A stretch of DNA of 64,000 nucleotides from Nocardioides caeni (lineage in GTDB: Bacteria > Actinomycetota > Actinomycetes > Propionibacteriales > Nocardioidaceae), in NCBI RefSeq assembly GCF_004912195.1, contig NZ_STGW01000013.1, positions 26,544 to 90,543 of the forward strand, in the 5' to 3' direction. Numbering within the stretch: the stretch's first letter is position 1; each line of letters opens with the position of its first letter. The notes beneath the pieces were generated by a model that saw nothing but the letters and a program-made list of their open reading frames with translations, was not told where the DNA came from and did no database searches. Positions 40,690 through 50,217 of this stretch are shown here, one piece after another. A program made the position numbers and the translations under genes.

Positions 40690-41205
40690 TCAGTGGCTCT
40701 CGTGACCGGCGAAGAAGACCAGTCGATACTTCCCGACCTGGACCTCGTCGCTGTCCTTGAGAGCGGTCTTCTCGATGCGGTCGCGGTTGACGTAGGTGCC
40801 GTTGAGGCTGCCGGCGTCGGCCACGGTGAAGCCCTGGCCCTCGCGGCGGAACACCGCGTGGCGGCGCGACACGGTCACGTCGTCGAGGAAGATCCCGCTG
40901 TCGGGGTGGCGTCCGGCGGTGACCTCGTCGGCGTCGAGGAGGAAGCGGCTGCCCGCCCCCGGCCCCTTCTGGACCACCAGCAGCGCGTGACCGACCGGCA
41001 GTGCGTCGACGGCCGCGGCATCCACCGGGCTCAGCGCACGGTCGGACGTCTCGACGCCCGACGCGCTGCCGGCGCCGAACTGGATGGTCGCGGTCGCGTC
41101 ACTGACGGCGGGCTGCTCGTCCGGCGCGACGAGGCGCGTGCCGCACTGCGAGCAGAAGCGTGCGTCGTCGGGGTTCTGCCGGCCACAGGCGGTGCAGAAC
41201 GGCAT
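40690..41205 (-). CDS. garA: FHA-domain protein GarA/OdhI-like with N-terminal zinc ribbon
   Basis: 171 residues. The C-terminal FHA domain (about 70-165) has AGRHPDSGIFLDDVTVSRRH and SLNGTYVNRD, the phosphothreonine-binding residues. GarA/OdhI inhibits 2-oxoglutarate dehydrogenase unless phosphorylated by PknB/PknG-type kinases on an N-terminal ETTS-type motif. Here the linker has DATATIQFG instead. In addition, a zinc ribbon of the CTACG...CSQCG type occupies residues 4-22, which the mycobacterial protein lacks. Binding partners may therefore differ. Upstream gene is gcvH. Confidence 0.85.
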   Translation of the reverse strand: MPFCTACGRQNPDDARFCSQCGTRLVAPDEQPAVSDATATIQFGAGSASGVETSDRALSPVDAAAVDALPVGHALLVVQKGPGAGSRFLLDADEVTAGRHPDSGIFLDDVTVSRRHAVFRREGQGFTVADAGSLNGTYVNRDRIEKTALKDSDEVQVGKYRLVFFAGHESH

Positions 41206-41253
41206 CAGGCAACTCCTCGGGTCCGAAAACGGGCTCTGCTCGAACCTACCGGA

Positions 41254-41643
41254 TCAACCACCGAGCTGGGCCTCATATCCGGCCGCGTCGAGCAACCCGT
41301 CGAGCTCCGTGCGCTCGGACGGCACGACCTCGAACAGCCAGCCGTCGCCGTAGGGGTCGTTGTTGACCAGCTCCGGCGTGGCGTCGAGCGCCTCGTTGAC
41401 GGCCACGATCGCACCGGTGACAGGGGCATAGACGTCGCTGACCGACTTCGTGGACTCCAGCTCGCCGCACGACGTACCGGCGGTGACGACCGCGCCGACC
41501 TCGGGGAGCGAGACATAGACGATGTCGCCGAGGGCGTCCTGCGCATAGTCCGTGATCCCGACGCGCACCGAGCCCGCGCTCTCGCCGGGCTCGCGGAGCC
41601 ACTCGTGCTCGACGGTGTAAAGCAGCTCAGCAGGGTTGGTCAT
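41254..41643 (-). CDS. gcvH: Glycine cleavage system H protein
   Basis: 129 residues, the normal size. The lipoyl-lysine lies in [17 protein letters not shown] (Lys near 64), flanked by the conserved [20 protein letters not shown] and the C-terminal [10 protein letters not shown]. It carries the aminomethyl intermediate between GcvP, GcvT and lipoamide dehydrogenase. It begins 9 bp after the DUF881 gene and precedes garA by 48 bp. Confidence 0.96.
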   Translation of the reverse strand: MTNPAELLYTVEHEWLREPGESAGSVRVGITDYAQDALGDIVYVSLPEVGAVVTAGTSCGELESTKSVSDVYAPVTGAIVAVNEALDATPELVNNDPYGDGWLFEVVPSERTELDGLLDAAGYEAQLGG

Positions 41644-41652
41644 GCCCGAAGG

Positions 41653-42396
41653 CTACTGCCCCTGGTCCGGGACGGCGTAGCGAGGCTCGTCGCGCTCGGA
41701 GACCGCCTCGATGTCGACCGTGTCGAGCTGACGGACGTCGACGGACCCGCCGTCGTCCTCGATCTGCTTGCGGGGACCGAGCGCGAAGTCGATGGACGAG
41801 GACAGCACGCCGGGCTCCCCGATCACGTCGATGACGTACGGCGCCTCGACGGGCTCCCCGTCGACGAGGAAGCCACCCTCGGTCTCCTCGAAGGAGGTCT
41901 GGGCGATGACGCGGACGGTGCCGTTGATCGCGATCGCCTCGGCGCCGACGGTCCGCAGCTCCTGGATCGTGTCGAGCAGCGTCTCGAGCTGGATCCGGCC
42001 GTCCTGCTCGGTGACGGTGAGGCGGATGCCCGGGCCGGTCACCGGCACCAGCCCGGCCACGATGGACAGGTTCTCCACCGTCGACTCGGCCTGCTCGAGA
42101 GCGGTCTGGCGTCGCGTCGTCTCGTCGCGGAGTCCGGCCTGGACCTCCTCCAGCCGGTCGATCTCGGCCTCGGTGCGCTGGCGGGTGCCGGACAACGCGC
42201 TGAAGAGGTCGATCAGGTCCTGCTCGCGCAGGCCGGAGTAGGTGTCGTCGGCGCCGGCGACCCGCACCTGGGTGACCGCGGCGAAGCCCAGCACCGCGAG
42301 CAGCAGCCCTGCCACGAGCTGCTTGCGCGAGGGACGCAGCAGTGCCGCCTTGAGCCGGTCGGTGGCGCTGGCGCTGGCGGCGTCCTGCTCAGGCAT
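41653..42396 (-). CDS. DUF881 membrane-anchored protein (Rv1825-like)
   Basis: 247 residues. One N-terminal membrane span (LVAGLLLAVLGFAAVTQVRV), then a short coiled coil (LSGTRQRTEAEIDRLEEVQA) and the extracytoplasmic DUF881 domain with GPGIRLTVTEQDGRI, LRTVGAEAIAINGTVRVIAQ and PYVIDVIGEPG. Relatives occur with YlxW/X division genes. ATG 42396 overlaps the end of the small basic protein gene by 8 bp; a GTG/ATG further upstream (42426) is less likely. Confidence 0.85.
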   Translation of the reverse strand: MPEQDAASASATDRLKAALLRPSRKQLVAGLLLAVLGFAAVTQVRVAGADDTYSGLREQDLIDLFSALSGTRQRTEAEIDRLEEVQAGLRDETTRRQTALEQAESTVENLSIVAGLVPVTGPGIRLTVTEQDGRIQLETLLDTIQELRTVGAEAIAINGTVRVIAQTSFEETEGGFLVDGEPVEAPYVIDVIGEPGVLSSSIDFALGPRKQIEDDGGSVDVRQLDTVDIEAVSERDEPRYAVPDQGQ

Positions 42397-42721
42397 GGAA
42401 CACGTGCCTGCGGATGGCGGCGGCATTGGTGAAGATCCGGATGCCGAGGACGACGATGACGCCGGTCGAGAGCTGTCCGCCGACCCCGAGCCGATCGCCG
42501 AGATAGACGATGCCGGCGGCGATCACGACGTTGCTGAGGAACGACACGACGAAGACCTTGTCGTCGAAGATGCCGTCGAGGTAGGCGCGCAGGGCGCCGA
42601 AGACAGCATCGAGCGCCGCCACGACCGCGATGGGCAGGTAGTACTCGAGCGAGGTCGGGACGTCTGGCTGGAAGACGAAGCCGAGCACCACGCCGATGAC
42701 GAGTCCGAGAACGGCGATCAC
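42389..42721 (-). CDS. sbp: Small basic protein (Sbp, DUF1290)
   Basis: 110 residues, three hydrophobic helices (MIAVLGLVIGVVLGFVFQPD, YYLPIAVVAALDAVFGALRA, FVVSFLSNVVIAAGIVYLGD) and LSTGVIVVLGIRIFTNAAAI at the end. In Bacillus it lies beside ftsZ in the division cluster; in mycobacteria it is Rv1824. GTG 42721 overlaps the stop of the upstream DUF881 gene (GTGA), and its own stop overlaps the next start, so the three are tightly coupled. Confidence 0.92.
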   Translation of the reverse strand: MIAVLGLVIGVVLGFVFQPDVPTSLEYYLPIAVVAALDAVFGALRAYLDGIFDDKVFVVSFLSNVVIAAGIVYLGDRLGVGGQLSTGVIVVLGIRIFTNAAAIRRHVFHA

Positions 42722-43587
42722 GGGGCCTCTCCCCTCTCCGGGTCACTGGTCAGGACGGTGGCCGACCTCAGGTTCAGCAGCGACGCTCGCGCGGCCGGCA
42801 GGCGCAGCTCGTCGTCATTGTCCATCTCGTAGTCGAATCCGTACTGGGAGGCGATCGCGTCGAACCGCAGGCCGCTGTCGGACTCGACGAAGTTCGCGGC
42901 GAGGGTGCGCTGGTCACCGATGGCGAGGATCGTGTACGGCGGAGCGACCCCCGTGCCGTTGACCTCGATCGCGTCGCCGGAGGTCCGGATGGCACTCAGC
43001 ACGGTCAGTCGCTGGCCGTTGATGGCGATCGCCTCGGCGCCGGCGTTCCACAAGCCGTCGACCAGCAGCGCGAGGTCCGCGTCGCGGACGAGGCTGTCCT
43101 CGTCGGCGTAGGGAGGGTTGTCGACGGTGACGCGGACGCCGTCGCCGACGACCCGCTCGAATCCGGTCAGTGCGCGCAGCTCGGCGTTGCGCGCCTGCTG
43201 ATCGGCGAGTCTGGTGCCGAGCGAGCGGACATTGCGGTCCGCCGTGGCATTGGACGTGCGCAGCTGCGCGGCGTCGTCCTCGAGCGCGCGTACCGTGGCG
43301 CGACGCCCCTCGATGCGCTCGATCAGGCCGGCCCTGCTCGCATCGTTGGCGTCGGCCTCCGCCGACGTCTGCACCGCGGCCACCGTCACGAGGGTGGCGA
43401 AGAGTGCCAGCACGAGCACGACCCCGATGCGGGAGCCCGCCGCCGGCTGCTCCTCCTCCGTCGCCGCGGCCTTCCGGGCGGCCGCGACCAGGTAGTCGCG
43501 ATCGAGCGCCTCGGCGGTGATCAGGGACAGCAGTGGCGTGCGAGATCGGTCGAGGCCTCGCTCGGGTCCCGTGGAGCTCTCAGTCAT
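42718..43587 (-). CDS. DUF881 membrane-anchored protein (Rv1823-like)
   Basis: 289 residues from ATG 43587. A cytoplasmic N-terminus of about 55 residues leads to one span (IGVVLVLALFATLVTVAAVQ), then a coiled coil (DRNVRSLGTRLADQQARNAE) and the DUF881 domain (GDGVRVTVDNPPYADEDSLV, NAGAEAIAINGQRLTVLSAI). Paralogue of the gene at 41653; the pair brackets sbp, suggesting a complex at the membrane (inference). It overlaps the upstream phosphatidyltransferase gene by 8 bp. Confidence 0.85.
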   Translation of the reverse strand: MTESSTGPERGLDRSRTPLLSLITAEALDRDYLVAAARKAAATEEEQPAAGSRIGVVLVLALFATLVTVAAVQTSAEADANDASRAGLIERIEGRRATVRALEDDAAQLRTSNATADRNVRSLGTRLADQQARNAELRALTGFERVVGDGVRVTVDNPPYADEDSLVRDADLALLVDGLWNAGAEAIAINGQRLTVLSAIRTSGDAIEVNGTGVAPPYTILAIGDQRTLAANFVESDSGLRFDAIASQYGFDYEMDNDDELRLPAARASLLNLRSATVLTSDPERGEAP

Positions 43588-44221
43588 CGCCTGTCGCCAC
43601 CCGAGACCGCCGCTCGGTGGTCGCGAGCAGGCGGCGGACCTGCCAGGCATAGAGCACACCGGCCCACCAGTAGAGGCCGACGCCCCACAGGGCCAGGGAC
43701 CAGCCGAACACCTGGGCGAGGGTCGCGCCGGTGCCGTCGCCATCCCCGAGGAAGAGCAGGGGGAACGCGTAGAGCAGGTTGAACGTGGCGGCCTTGCCGA
43801 GGAAGTGAACCGGAAGTGCGCTGTAGCCGCGCGTGCGCAGCAGCGGCACCAGGCCCCACAGCAGCAGGTCGCGCAGCGGCAGCGAGAGCGCCAGCCACCA
43901 CGGGATGACGTCGCGCAGGGCCAGGCCAACTACGACGGCCAGGATGTAGAGCCGGTCGGCGACCGGGTCGAGGAGCCGCCCCAACTCGGAGGTCTGGTTG
44001 AGCTTGCGCGCCAGCCAGCCGTCGAGGAAGTCGGTCACGCCCGAGACCATCAGGACGACGATCGCCCAGAGGTCCGCCTCCGGGCCGAGCACGAGCCACA
44101 GGAACAGCGGGACGCCGAGGAGGCGGGAGAAGCTGACGACGTTGGGGATCGTGAGCACGCGGGTGGATGCCTCGTCCGCTCGCGTCTCCGGGTCACCCAC
44201 GAGGGCCACCCTAGTGCTCAC
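43580..44221 (-). CDS. pgsA: CDP-alcohol phosphatidyltransferase (PgsA2-like)
   Basis: 213 residues with about six hydrophobic helices. The complete catalytic signature DFLDGWLARKLNQTSELGRL continues with LDPVAD, giving D-x2-D-G-x2-A-R-x8-G-x3-D-x3-D. It makes a phospholipid from CDP-diacylglycerol and an alcohol, most likely glycerol-3-phosphate; the acceptor is not certain. Position matches Rv1822 (pgsA2). GTG 44221 overlaps the stop of the upstream CNNM gene. Confidence 0.88.
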   Translation of the reverse strand: MSTRVALVGDPETRADEASTRVLTIPNVVSFSRLLGVPLFLWLVLGPEADLWAIVVLMVSGVTDFLDGWLARKLNQTSELGRLLDPVADRLYILAVVVGLALRDVIPWWLALSLPLRDLLLWGLVPLLRTRGYSALPVHFLGKAATFNLLYAFPLLFLGDGDGTGATLAQVFGWSLALWGVGLYWWAGVLYAWQVRRLLATTERRSRVATGDD

Positions 44222-45288
44222 GAGGTGGCCGCCTGCTCATCGGAGTGCGCGGCGTCGCGGATCTCGCCGACCAGCTCCTCGATGACGTCCTCGAGGGCCG
44301 CCACCCCCAGAGTCGTGCCGTCCTCGGCGACGACCCGCGCCATGTGCGAGCCGCGGCGCTGGAGCACCTCGAGGGCATCGTGCAGGGCGGTGTCGACCGT
44401 GACCGTGGCGAACGGGCGGATCCATCGGTCGGCCACCGGGCGCTGCCGTCGCTCCTCGTCGGGCTCGAGCACGTCCTTGATGTGGAGGTAGCCGACGAGC
44501 TCCGGCACGGCGGCGTCCGGGTCGTCCACGACGGGGAAGCGGCTGAAGCCGGTGGCAGCGCACAGCGCCTCGACGTCGGCACCCGTCGCGCCCCGCGCGG
44601 CGGTCGCGAGCGTCCCGGGCGCCATCATCACCTCGGCGACGGTCTTCTCGGTGAAGCCGAGGGCTCCGGAGAGCCGGTCGTACTCGTCCTCAGCGAGCAG
44701 TCCCTCACCGTGCGACTCCTCGACGAGTGCGGCGACCTCCTCACGGGTGTAGGTGCTGCCGACCTCGTCCTTGGGCTCGATGTTGACCAGGCGCAGCAGG
44801 GTATTGGCGATCGCGTTGATGCCGCCGATGATCGGGCCGAGGACGAAGACGATCGCGTACATCGGCGGGCCGAGGACGAGCGCGGCCCGGTCGGGCCCGG
44901 CGATGGCGATGTTCTTGGGCACCATCTCCCCGAGGACGACGTGGAGGAAGACGACGATCGTCATCGCGATCACGAAGGCCACCGGGTGCAGCCAGTCGTC
45001 CGGCACCCCGAGGGCGTGGAAGCCCGGCTCGATCAGGTGGGCGAGCGCGGGCTCGCCGACGGCACCCAGGCCGAGCGAGCAGATGGTGATGCCCAGCTGC
45101 GCACCCGCCATCATCCGCGAGACGTTCTCCATCGCGGTCAGCGTGATCTTCGCGAGTCGCGAGCCCGCCTGGGCGCGGGGTTCGATCTGACTGCGACGGG
45201 CGGAGATCAGTGCGAACTCCGCACCGACGAAGAAGGCGTTGGCCGCCAGCAGGAAGACGGCGAGCAGCACGCCGGCATAGTCACCCAT
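44218..45288 (-). CDS. CNNM/CBS membrane protein (HlyC/CorC family)
   Basis: 356 residues: a DUF21/CNNM membrane domain with four hydrophobic stretches (LLAVFLLAANAFFVGAEFAL, then VFLHVVLGEMVPKNIAIAGP), followed by two CBS domains (about 205-340). It ends soon after the second CBS, without the C-terminal CorC_HlyC domain that its neighbour has. Family members are linked to magnesium or cobalt export. The 3' end overlaps pgsA and the 5' end overlaps the next gene by 8 bp. Confidence 0.87.
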   Translation of the reverse strand: MGDYAGVLLAVFLLAANAFFVGAEFALISARRSQIEPRAQAGSRLAKITLTAMENVSRMMAGAQLGITICSLGLGAVGEPALAHLIEPGFHALGVPDDWLHPVAFVIAMTIVVFLHVVLGEMVPKNIAIAGPDRAALVLGPPMYAIVFVLGPIIGGINAIANTLLRLVNIEPKDEVGSTYTREEVAALVEESHGEGLLAEDEYDRLSGALGFTEKTVAEVMMAPGTLATAARGATGADVEALCAATGFSRFPVVDDPDAAVPELVGYLHIKDVLEPDEERRQRPVADRWIRPFATVTVDTALHDALEVLQRRGSHMARVVAEDGTTLGVAALEDVIEELVGEIRDAAHSDEQAATS

Positions 45289-46627
45289 CGGTCGGCTCCT
45301 CCTCGACGCGCAGCGTCAACCGGTCGATCCGCAGCCCGTCCATGTGATCGACGCTGAGCAGGGCCCGACGATTGCGCACGCCGTCCTCGTCCTCCGCCGG
45401 AGGCAGCGGTACGACGGCCACCTCGCCGGGATGCGGGATGCGACCGAGGATCTGGAGCACCAGCCCGGCGACCGTGTCGTAGTCCTCGGACTCGGGCAGC
45501 GCGACCTCCGTCAGGTCCTCCACCTCGTCGGGGCGCAGCAGCCCGGACAGCGACCACGACCCGTCACGCCGGAGCCGACCGCGCTGGCCGAGACGGTCGT
45601 GCTCGTCGGCGATGTCACCGACGATCTCCTCGATCACATCCTCCAGGGTCACGATGCCGGCATGGTCGCCGTATTCGTCGAGGACGATGGCCATCTGGAA
45701 GCCGTCGGCCCGCAGGAGCGCGAGCAGCGGGTCGAGGCGCAGCGAGTCTGGCACCACGATCGGCTTCGCCATGAGGTGCTTGACCTTGGTCGTCAAGCGC
45801 TCGTGGAGCGGCAGCGCGACGGCGTTCTTGACGTGCACCGTGCCGACGACCGCATCGGTGTCGTCGAGGACCGGGAAGCGGGAGTTGCCGGTCTCACGGG
45901 CCAGGTCGATCACCGCGCTGGCCCGCTCGTTGACGTCGAGGGAGCGGGTCCGCACCCGCGGCGTCATGATCTCGCCGGCGGTCCGGGTGCCGAACTCGAC
46001 GGACTTCTCCATCAGCTCGGCCGTGTCGGCATCGAGGGTCCCCTCGTCGGCCGAGCGCTGGATGAGCGAGGCCAGCTCGGTCGAGCTGCGGGCCGACCGG
46101 AGCTCCTCCTGGGGCTCGACGCCGAGGCGCCGGACGATCGCGTTGGCGCTGCCGTTGAGCACCCGGATCGGGCCACGGCAGGCAGCGGTGAAGGCGCGCA
46201 TCGGCGCCTGCGTGACCCGGGCGGTCGCGAGCGGCAGGGCGATGGCGACGTTCTTGGGCACCAGCTCGCCGATGAGCATCGTCAAGAAGGTGCTGATCGT
46301 GAGGCCGAGCGCGACGGCGAGGGGGCTGACCACGTTGTCGGCCACGCCCGCGGACTCCAGGGGGTCGCGCAGCAGCTCGGCGATCGCGGGCTCGGCGAGG
46401 AAGCCGATCGCGAGGTTCGTGATCGTGATGCCGACCTGCGCCCCCGACAGCTGGGTGGACAGCGAGCGGAGGGCCTTCTGGAGTCCGATCGCCGAGGGGT
46501 CGCCGTCGGCAGCGGCGCGCTCGACCTGACCGCGGTCCACGGTCACGAAGGCGAACTCCGCTGCGACGAAGAGCCCACAGGCGAGGATCAAGAGGATGGC
46601 AAGTCCCAGCAGGAGCCAGGCGGTCAT
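45281..46627 (-). CDS. CNNM/CBS/CorC_HlyC membrane protein
   Basis: 448 residues from ATG 46627 (an in-frame TTG lies 3 bp upstream). DUF21 domain with [20 protein letters not shown] and [23 protein letters not shown] pair ([20 protein letters not shown] and [20 protein letters not shown]), then a complete transporter-associated CorC_HlyC domain to the end. Probable ion efflux or sensing in the membrane. Tandem with a shorter paralogue downstream; a heteromeric unit is plausible. Confidence 0.9.
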   Translation of the reverse strand: MTAWLLLGLAILLILACGLFVAAEFAFVTVDRGQVERAAADGDPSAIGLQKALRSLSTQLSGAQVGITITNLAIGFLAEPAIAELLRDPLESAGVADNVVSPLAVALGLTISTFLTMLIGELVPKNVAIALPLATARVTQAPMRAFTAACRGPIRVLNGSANAIVRRLGVEPQEELRSARSSTELASLIQRSADEGTLDADTAELMEKSVEFGTRTAGEIMTPRVRTRSLDVNERASAVIDLARETGNSRFPVLDDTDAVVGTVHVKNAVALPLHERLTTKVKHLMAKPIVVPDSLRLDPLLALLRADGFQMAIVLDEYGDHAGIVTLEDVIEEIVGDIADEHDRLGQRGRLRRDGSWSLSGLLRPDEVEDLTEVALPESEDYDTVAGLVLQILGRIPHPGEVAVVPLPPAEDEDGVRNRRALLSVDHMDGLRIDRLTLRVEEEPTDG

Positions 46628-46663
46628 CAAGTTCCTTCACGAAGCGGGACGGGAGTCACCACC

Positions 46664-48586
46664 CTAACGGCCGAGTGCCGCCCGACGTTCCCGGCCGACC
46701 CGACGGAACCAGTCGAGCAACTCCGGAGCGTCGACGCTGCCCGGGTCGTAGGCCCCGCCCAGGTCCTGGTCGGCGAGGACCTTCTTGACCGGCACCTCCA
46801 GCTTCTTGCCGGTCCGGGTGTGCGGGATGCCGGGCGCTCGGAGCACCTCGTCGGGGACATGGCGTGGGGAGGCGTGGGTGCGGACCGCGTCCTTGATCCT
46901 CGCGATCAGCGCCTCGTCCAGGTCGATGTCGTCGTCGAGGACGACGAAGAGCGGCATCCAGTAGCCGCCGCCCTGCTCCTCCAGACCGATCACGAGAGCC
47001 TCGCGGATCTCCGGCAGGGCCTCCACGGGCTCATAGATGTCGCCGCTGCCCATCCGGATGCCGTTGCGGTTGAGCGTCGCGTCGGAGCGGCCGTGGATGG
47101 CGATCGAGCCACGGTCGGTGACGGTGATCCAGTCGCCGTGGCGCCAGATGCCGGGAAAGGTGTCGAAGTAGGCGTCGTGATAGCGCGCACCGTCGTCGTC
47201 GGCCCAGAACATGAGCGGCATCGACGGCATCGGGCGAGTGACGACGAGCTCGCCGACCTCGCCACGAACGGGCGATCCGTCAGGACCGAAGGCATCGAGC
47301 GCGACGCCCAGCAGGGGCCGCGACAGCTCCCCGGGCCACACGGGCAGGCCCGGGACGGGGCCGACGAAAGCGCTCACCACGTCGGTGCCGCCGCTGATGG
47401 AGCAGATCTGGACGTGCGGACCGAGGTCGTCCTGCAGCGCCTCGTGGCTGGAGGCCGGGAAGGTGGAGCCCGAGATGCCGACCCGGCGCAGCCGGGACAG
47501 GTCGTGCCCGGCCGGTCCGACGCCCGCCTTCTGACCGGCCGCCACGTAGCCCGGGCTCATGCCCGTCACCGTGACGCCGTGCCGCGCGGTCAGCGCCCAC
47601 AGCCCGTCGACACCGGGATGCGCTGGACTGCCGTCATAGGTCACCACGCTGGCGCCGGTCAGCAGCCCACCGACGAGGAAGTTCCACATCATCCAGGAGG
47701 GCGTGGTGAACCAGAACAACCGCTCCCCCGGCCCCAGGTCGAAGTGGTAGGCCGCCACCTTGGCCTGCTCCAGCTGGGCGCCGCCGTGGCCGTGGACGAT
47801 GCCCTTGGGCTTGCCGGTGGTGCCGCTGGAGAAGAGGACCCACAGCGGATGGTCGAAGGGCACCGGCACCGGCTCGAACGGGTGGGGGGCGCCGATGGCG
47901 TCCTCCCAGGCCGGGGTCCCGACGGTGAGCGTGGCGCGCAGGCTCGGCAAGGCGTCGCGGATCTCCGCGACCACGTCACGGCGGTCGTGCGTGCGCCCGC
48001 CATGGACGTAGGACTCGGCGTGCACCAGCACCACCGGGTCCAGCTGACCGAAGCGTGCCGTGGCCGCCGACGCCGCATAGTCCATGCCGCACACCGACCA
48101 CACGGCGCCCAGGCTCGCCGTCGCGAGGAACGCCACGATCGCGTCCGGGGTGTTGGGCAGGTAGCCGACGACCCGGTCGCCGGCCCCGACGCCGAGCGCC
48201 CGCAGGGTGCCGGCCAGACCGGCGACGCGACGCTCGAGCTCCGCCCAGGTGAGCTCCACCGTCGCGTCCGGGTCCTCCGTGACCCCCACGACGGCCACCT
48301 CGCCGGTCGGCCGACCTGCTAGGACGGCCGCGGCGTAGTTGACCCGGGCCTCGGGGAACCAGACCGCTCCGGGCATCCGCTCCTCGGCCAGCGCCGGCCC
48401 CGGGAGGGACATGTCCAGGTGGTCGGCCACGGCCGACCAGAAGGAGTCGATCTCCTCGACGGACCAGGCCCACAGGGCGTCGTACTCCTCGAGGGAGGCG
48501 ACGCCGAAGCGGCGTCCTGTGAGACCGCTGGCGTGCTCGGCGAAGGCGGCGATCCGGCTCGCGGGAGCGCCCGCTGGGCTGCTCAT
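46664..48586 (-). CDS. aacS: Acetoacetate-CoA ligase
   Basis: 640 residues of the ANL superfamily. The N-terminal extension SRIAAFAEHASGLTGRRFGV, with FWSAVADHLD, is typical of acetoacetyl-CoA synthetases. The AMP motif is LFSSGTTGKPKGIVHGHGG, followed by LNRNGIRMGSGDIYEPVEAL and the C-terminal catalytic Lys region RTGKKLEVPVKKVL. It activates acetoacetate with ATP for PHB/ketone or leucine metabolism. ATG 48586 overlaps the stop of the upstream acyltransferase gene (ATGA). Confidence 0.9.
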   Translation of the reverse strand: MSSPAGAPASRIAAFAEHASGLTGRRFGVASLEEYDALWAWSVEEIDSFWSAVADHLDMSLPGPALAEERMPGAVWFPEARVNYAAAVLAGRPTGEVAVVGVTEDPDATVELTWAELERRVAGLAGTLRALGVGAGDRVVGYLPNTPDAIVAFLATASLGAVWSVCGMDYAASAATARFGQLDPVVLVHAESYVHGGRTHDRRDVVAEIRDALPSLRATLTVGTPAWEDAIGAPHPFEPVPVPFDHPLWVLFSSGTTGKPKGIVHGHGGAQLEQAKVAAYHFDLGPGERLFWFTTPSWMMWNFLVGGLLTGASVVTYDGSPAHPGVDGLWALTARHGVTVTGMSPGYVAAGQKAGVGPAGHDLSRLRRVGISGSTFPASSHEALQDDLGPHVQICSISGGTDVVSAFVGPVPGLPVWPGELSRPLLGVALDAFGPDGSPVRGEVGELVVTRPMPSMPLMFWADDDGARYHDAYFDTFPGIWRHGDWITVTDRGSIAIHGRSDATLNRNGIRMGSGDIYEPVEALPEIREALVIGLEEQGGGYWMPLFVVLDDDIDLDEALIARIKDAVRTHASPRHVPDEVLRAPGIPHTRTGKKLEVPVKKVLADQDLGGAYDPGSVDAPELLDWFRRVGRERRAALGR

Positions 48587-49329
48587 GCCTCCGCGACCTC
48601 CCGCTCGGTGTCCGCGGCATCCCGCTCGGCGTGCGCGGTCAGCTCGGCGTACTGCTCGGCGACGGTCCGCACGGTCCGGACGTCGAGGGAGGGCCCCTGC
48701 GAGACCCAGCCGATCCCCGGCTCGAGGCGGCGGATCGGGCGAGCCGGCACACCGCCGACGATGGCGTGGTCCTCGATCGTGCCGCGCACCACCGATCCGG
48801 CTGCGACCACGACATTGCAGCCGATGGTCGTGCCGGGCAGGATCATCGCTCCGTGGCCGATCCACGACCCGGCCCCGATGCGGACCGGCTGGTGGGCGCC
48901 GAACTGGCGGCCCACCGGCACGTCCGGGTCCTGGTAGCCGTGGCTGGCATCGGAGACGAAGACGTCCTGACCGAACCAGACGTCGTCGCCGATCTCGATC
49001 GACTCGTGCGCGGTGATGCAGACCCGCGCGCCCAGCACGCAGCGGTCACCAATCACCAGGCCCCGCTCCGGGAGCCGTTCCTGGGTCGGTCCGTAGCCGA
49101 CGGACAGGGTCGCGTACTTCCCGATGAGCGTGCCCTCGCCAACGTGGATCGACGCGGCGTTGAAGATGACCGACAGCGGGAAGGCGAGGCAGCTCCCCCG
49201 GCCGAAGCTGCCGAAGTCGTCGGCGAGATCGGTGTCGGGACCCACGTCCCCGACGCGTTCGACCCACTGCCACGCGGCGTGGATGGAGCGGTTCAGGAAG
49301 CGGCGTACGGGGGTGCGGATGGCGGGCAC
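48583..49329 (-). CDS. Left-handed beta-helix (hexapeptide) acyltransferase
   Basis: 248 residues. Hexapeptide repeats run from about 55 to 190 (IHVGEGTLIGKYATLSVGYG, LVIGDRCVLGARVCITAHES, IGAGSWIGHGAMILPGTTIG, CNVVVAAGSVVRGTIEDHAI). The His in DASHGYQDP is a candidate catalytic base. It resembles maltose/galactoside or capsule O-acetyltransferases; acceptor unknown. GTG start at 49329. Divergent from the broken CDP-glycerol transferase gene, and together they may be remnants of a surface-polymer locus. Confidence 0.83.
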   Translation of the reverse strand: MPAIRTPVRRFLNRSIHAAWQWVERVGDVGPDTDLADDFGSFGRGSCLAFPLSVIFNAASIHVGEGTLIGKYATLSVGYGPTQERLPERGLVIGDRCVLGARVCITAHESIEIGDDVWFGQDVFVSDASHGYQDPDVPVGRQFGAHQPVRIGAGSWIGHGAMILPGTTIGCNVVVAAGSVVRGTIEDHAIVGGVPARPIRRLEPGIGWVSQGPSLDVRTVRTVAEQYAELTAHAERDAADTEREVAEA

Positions 49330-49386
49330 CGGGCGAGGTTACCGAAACGCAACACAGGAGGGGGTCCTCGGTTCGTTCCCGAAAAG

Positions 49387-50205
49387 GTGGTGGCCCCGGG
49401 GTTCGCCGACGTCGCCGCCCTCTATGACGAGCTCGACGCGAAGGTCGTCGTCTACTGCAACAACTCGATGCTCAACTTCAACTCGCTGCTCGACGGCCGG
49501 ATGCTGCACGTGCACATCAACCACGGGGAGAGCGACAAGCAGAGCATGGTCAGCAACAACGCCAAGGCCTACGACCGGGTCTTCGTCGCCGGCGAGGCCG
49601 CCGTGCAGCGCCACCGGACGGCACTCATGGAGCTGGACGAGTCGAAGCTGGTCCGCGTGGGCCGGCCCCAGCTGGACCTGCGACCGGAGCCGCTGCTGGC
49701 GCCCAGCGCGCGTCGTACGGTCCTCTATGCGCCGACCTGGGAGGGCGACGCCGACTACAACGACTACACCTCCGTCGACCTCTTCGGGCCCAGCATCGTC
49801 GAGTCCGTGCTCGCCGTCACCGACATGCGGCTGGTCTACAAGCCGCATCCGAAGGTGACCACCAGCCGCACCCCGGCGATCCGCGAGGCGCACCGGGCGA
49901 TCCTGCGCCGGATCGGCCGCGCCGCGCGCCAGGAGCCGGACGCCGGCCACCGGGCCGTCGTGCTCGACGTGCCGATCAGCCGTTGCGCGGACGTCGTGGA
50001 CGCCGACACCCTGCCGGACCTCACGGACCTGCTCTCCGACCGCCTGGACCACGACGAGCACCACATCGCCCGCGCGGCGATGCGACGTCACTACTTCGAC
50101 GAGATCGCGGTCGGCGACAGCACCGCGCGGTTCACGGAGGCCGTCACCGGGCTGGTGGCACTGCGGGACACGCTGCAGGGCGCCGCTGTTGTCGGAGCTG
50201 CCTGA
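49387..50205 (+). pseudogene. Fragment of a CDP-glycerol glycerophosphotransferase-like protein
   Basis: A frame of 272 residues from GTG 49387. LLDGRMLHVHINHGESDKQS and YDRVFVAGEAAVQRHRTALM, then VGRPQLD and RTVLYAPTWEGD match the glycerophosphotransferase domain of teichoic-acid polymerases. The normal N-terminal half is missing. The segment between DAGHRAVV and ISRCADVVDADTLPDL appears deleted: the expected aspartate/serine-rich active-site part is absent. The frame is otherwise intact. Two losses suggest a decayed gene, though a short functional protein cannot be excluded. Confidence 0.65.
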
Positions 50206-50217
50206 GACGCTGGGGCC

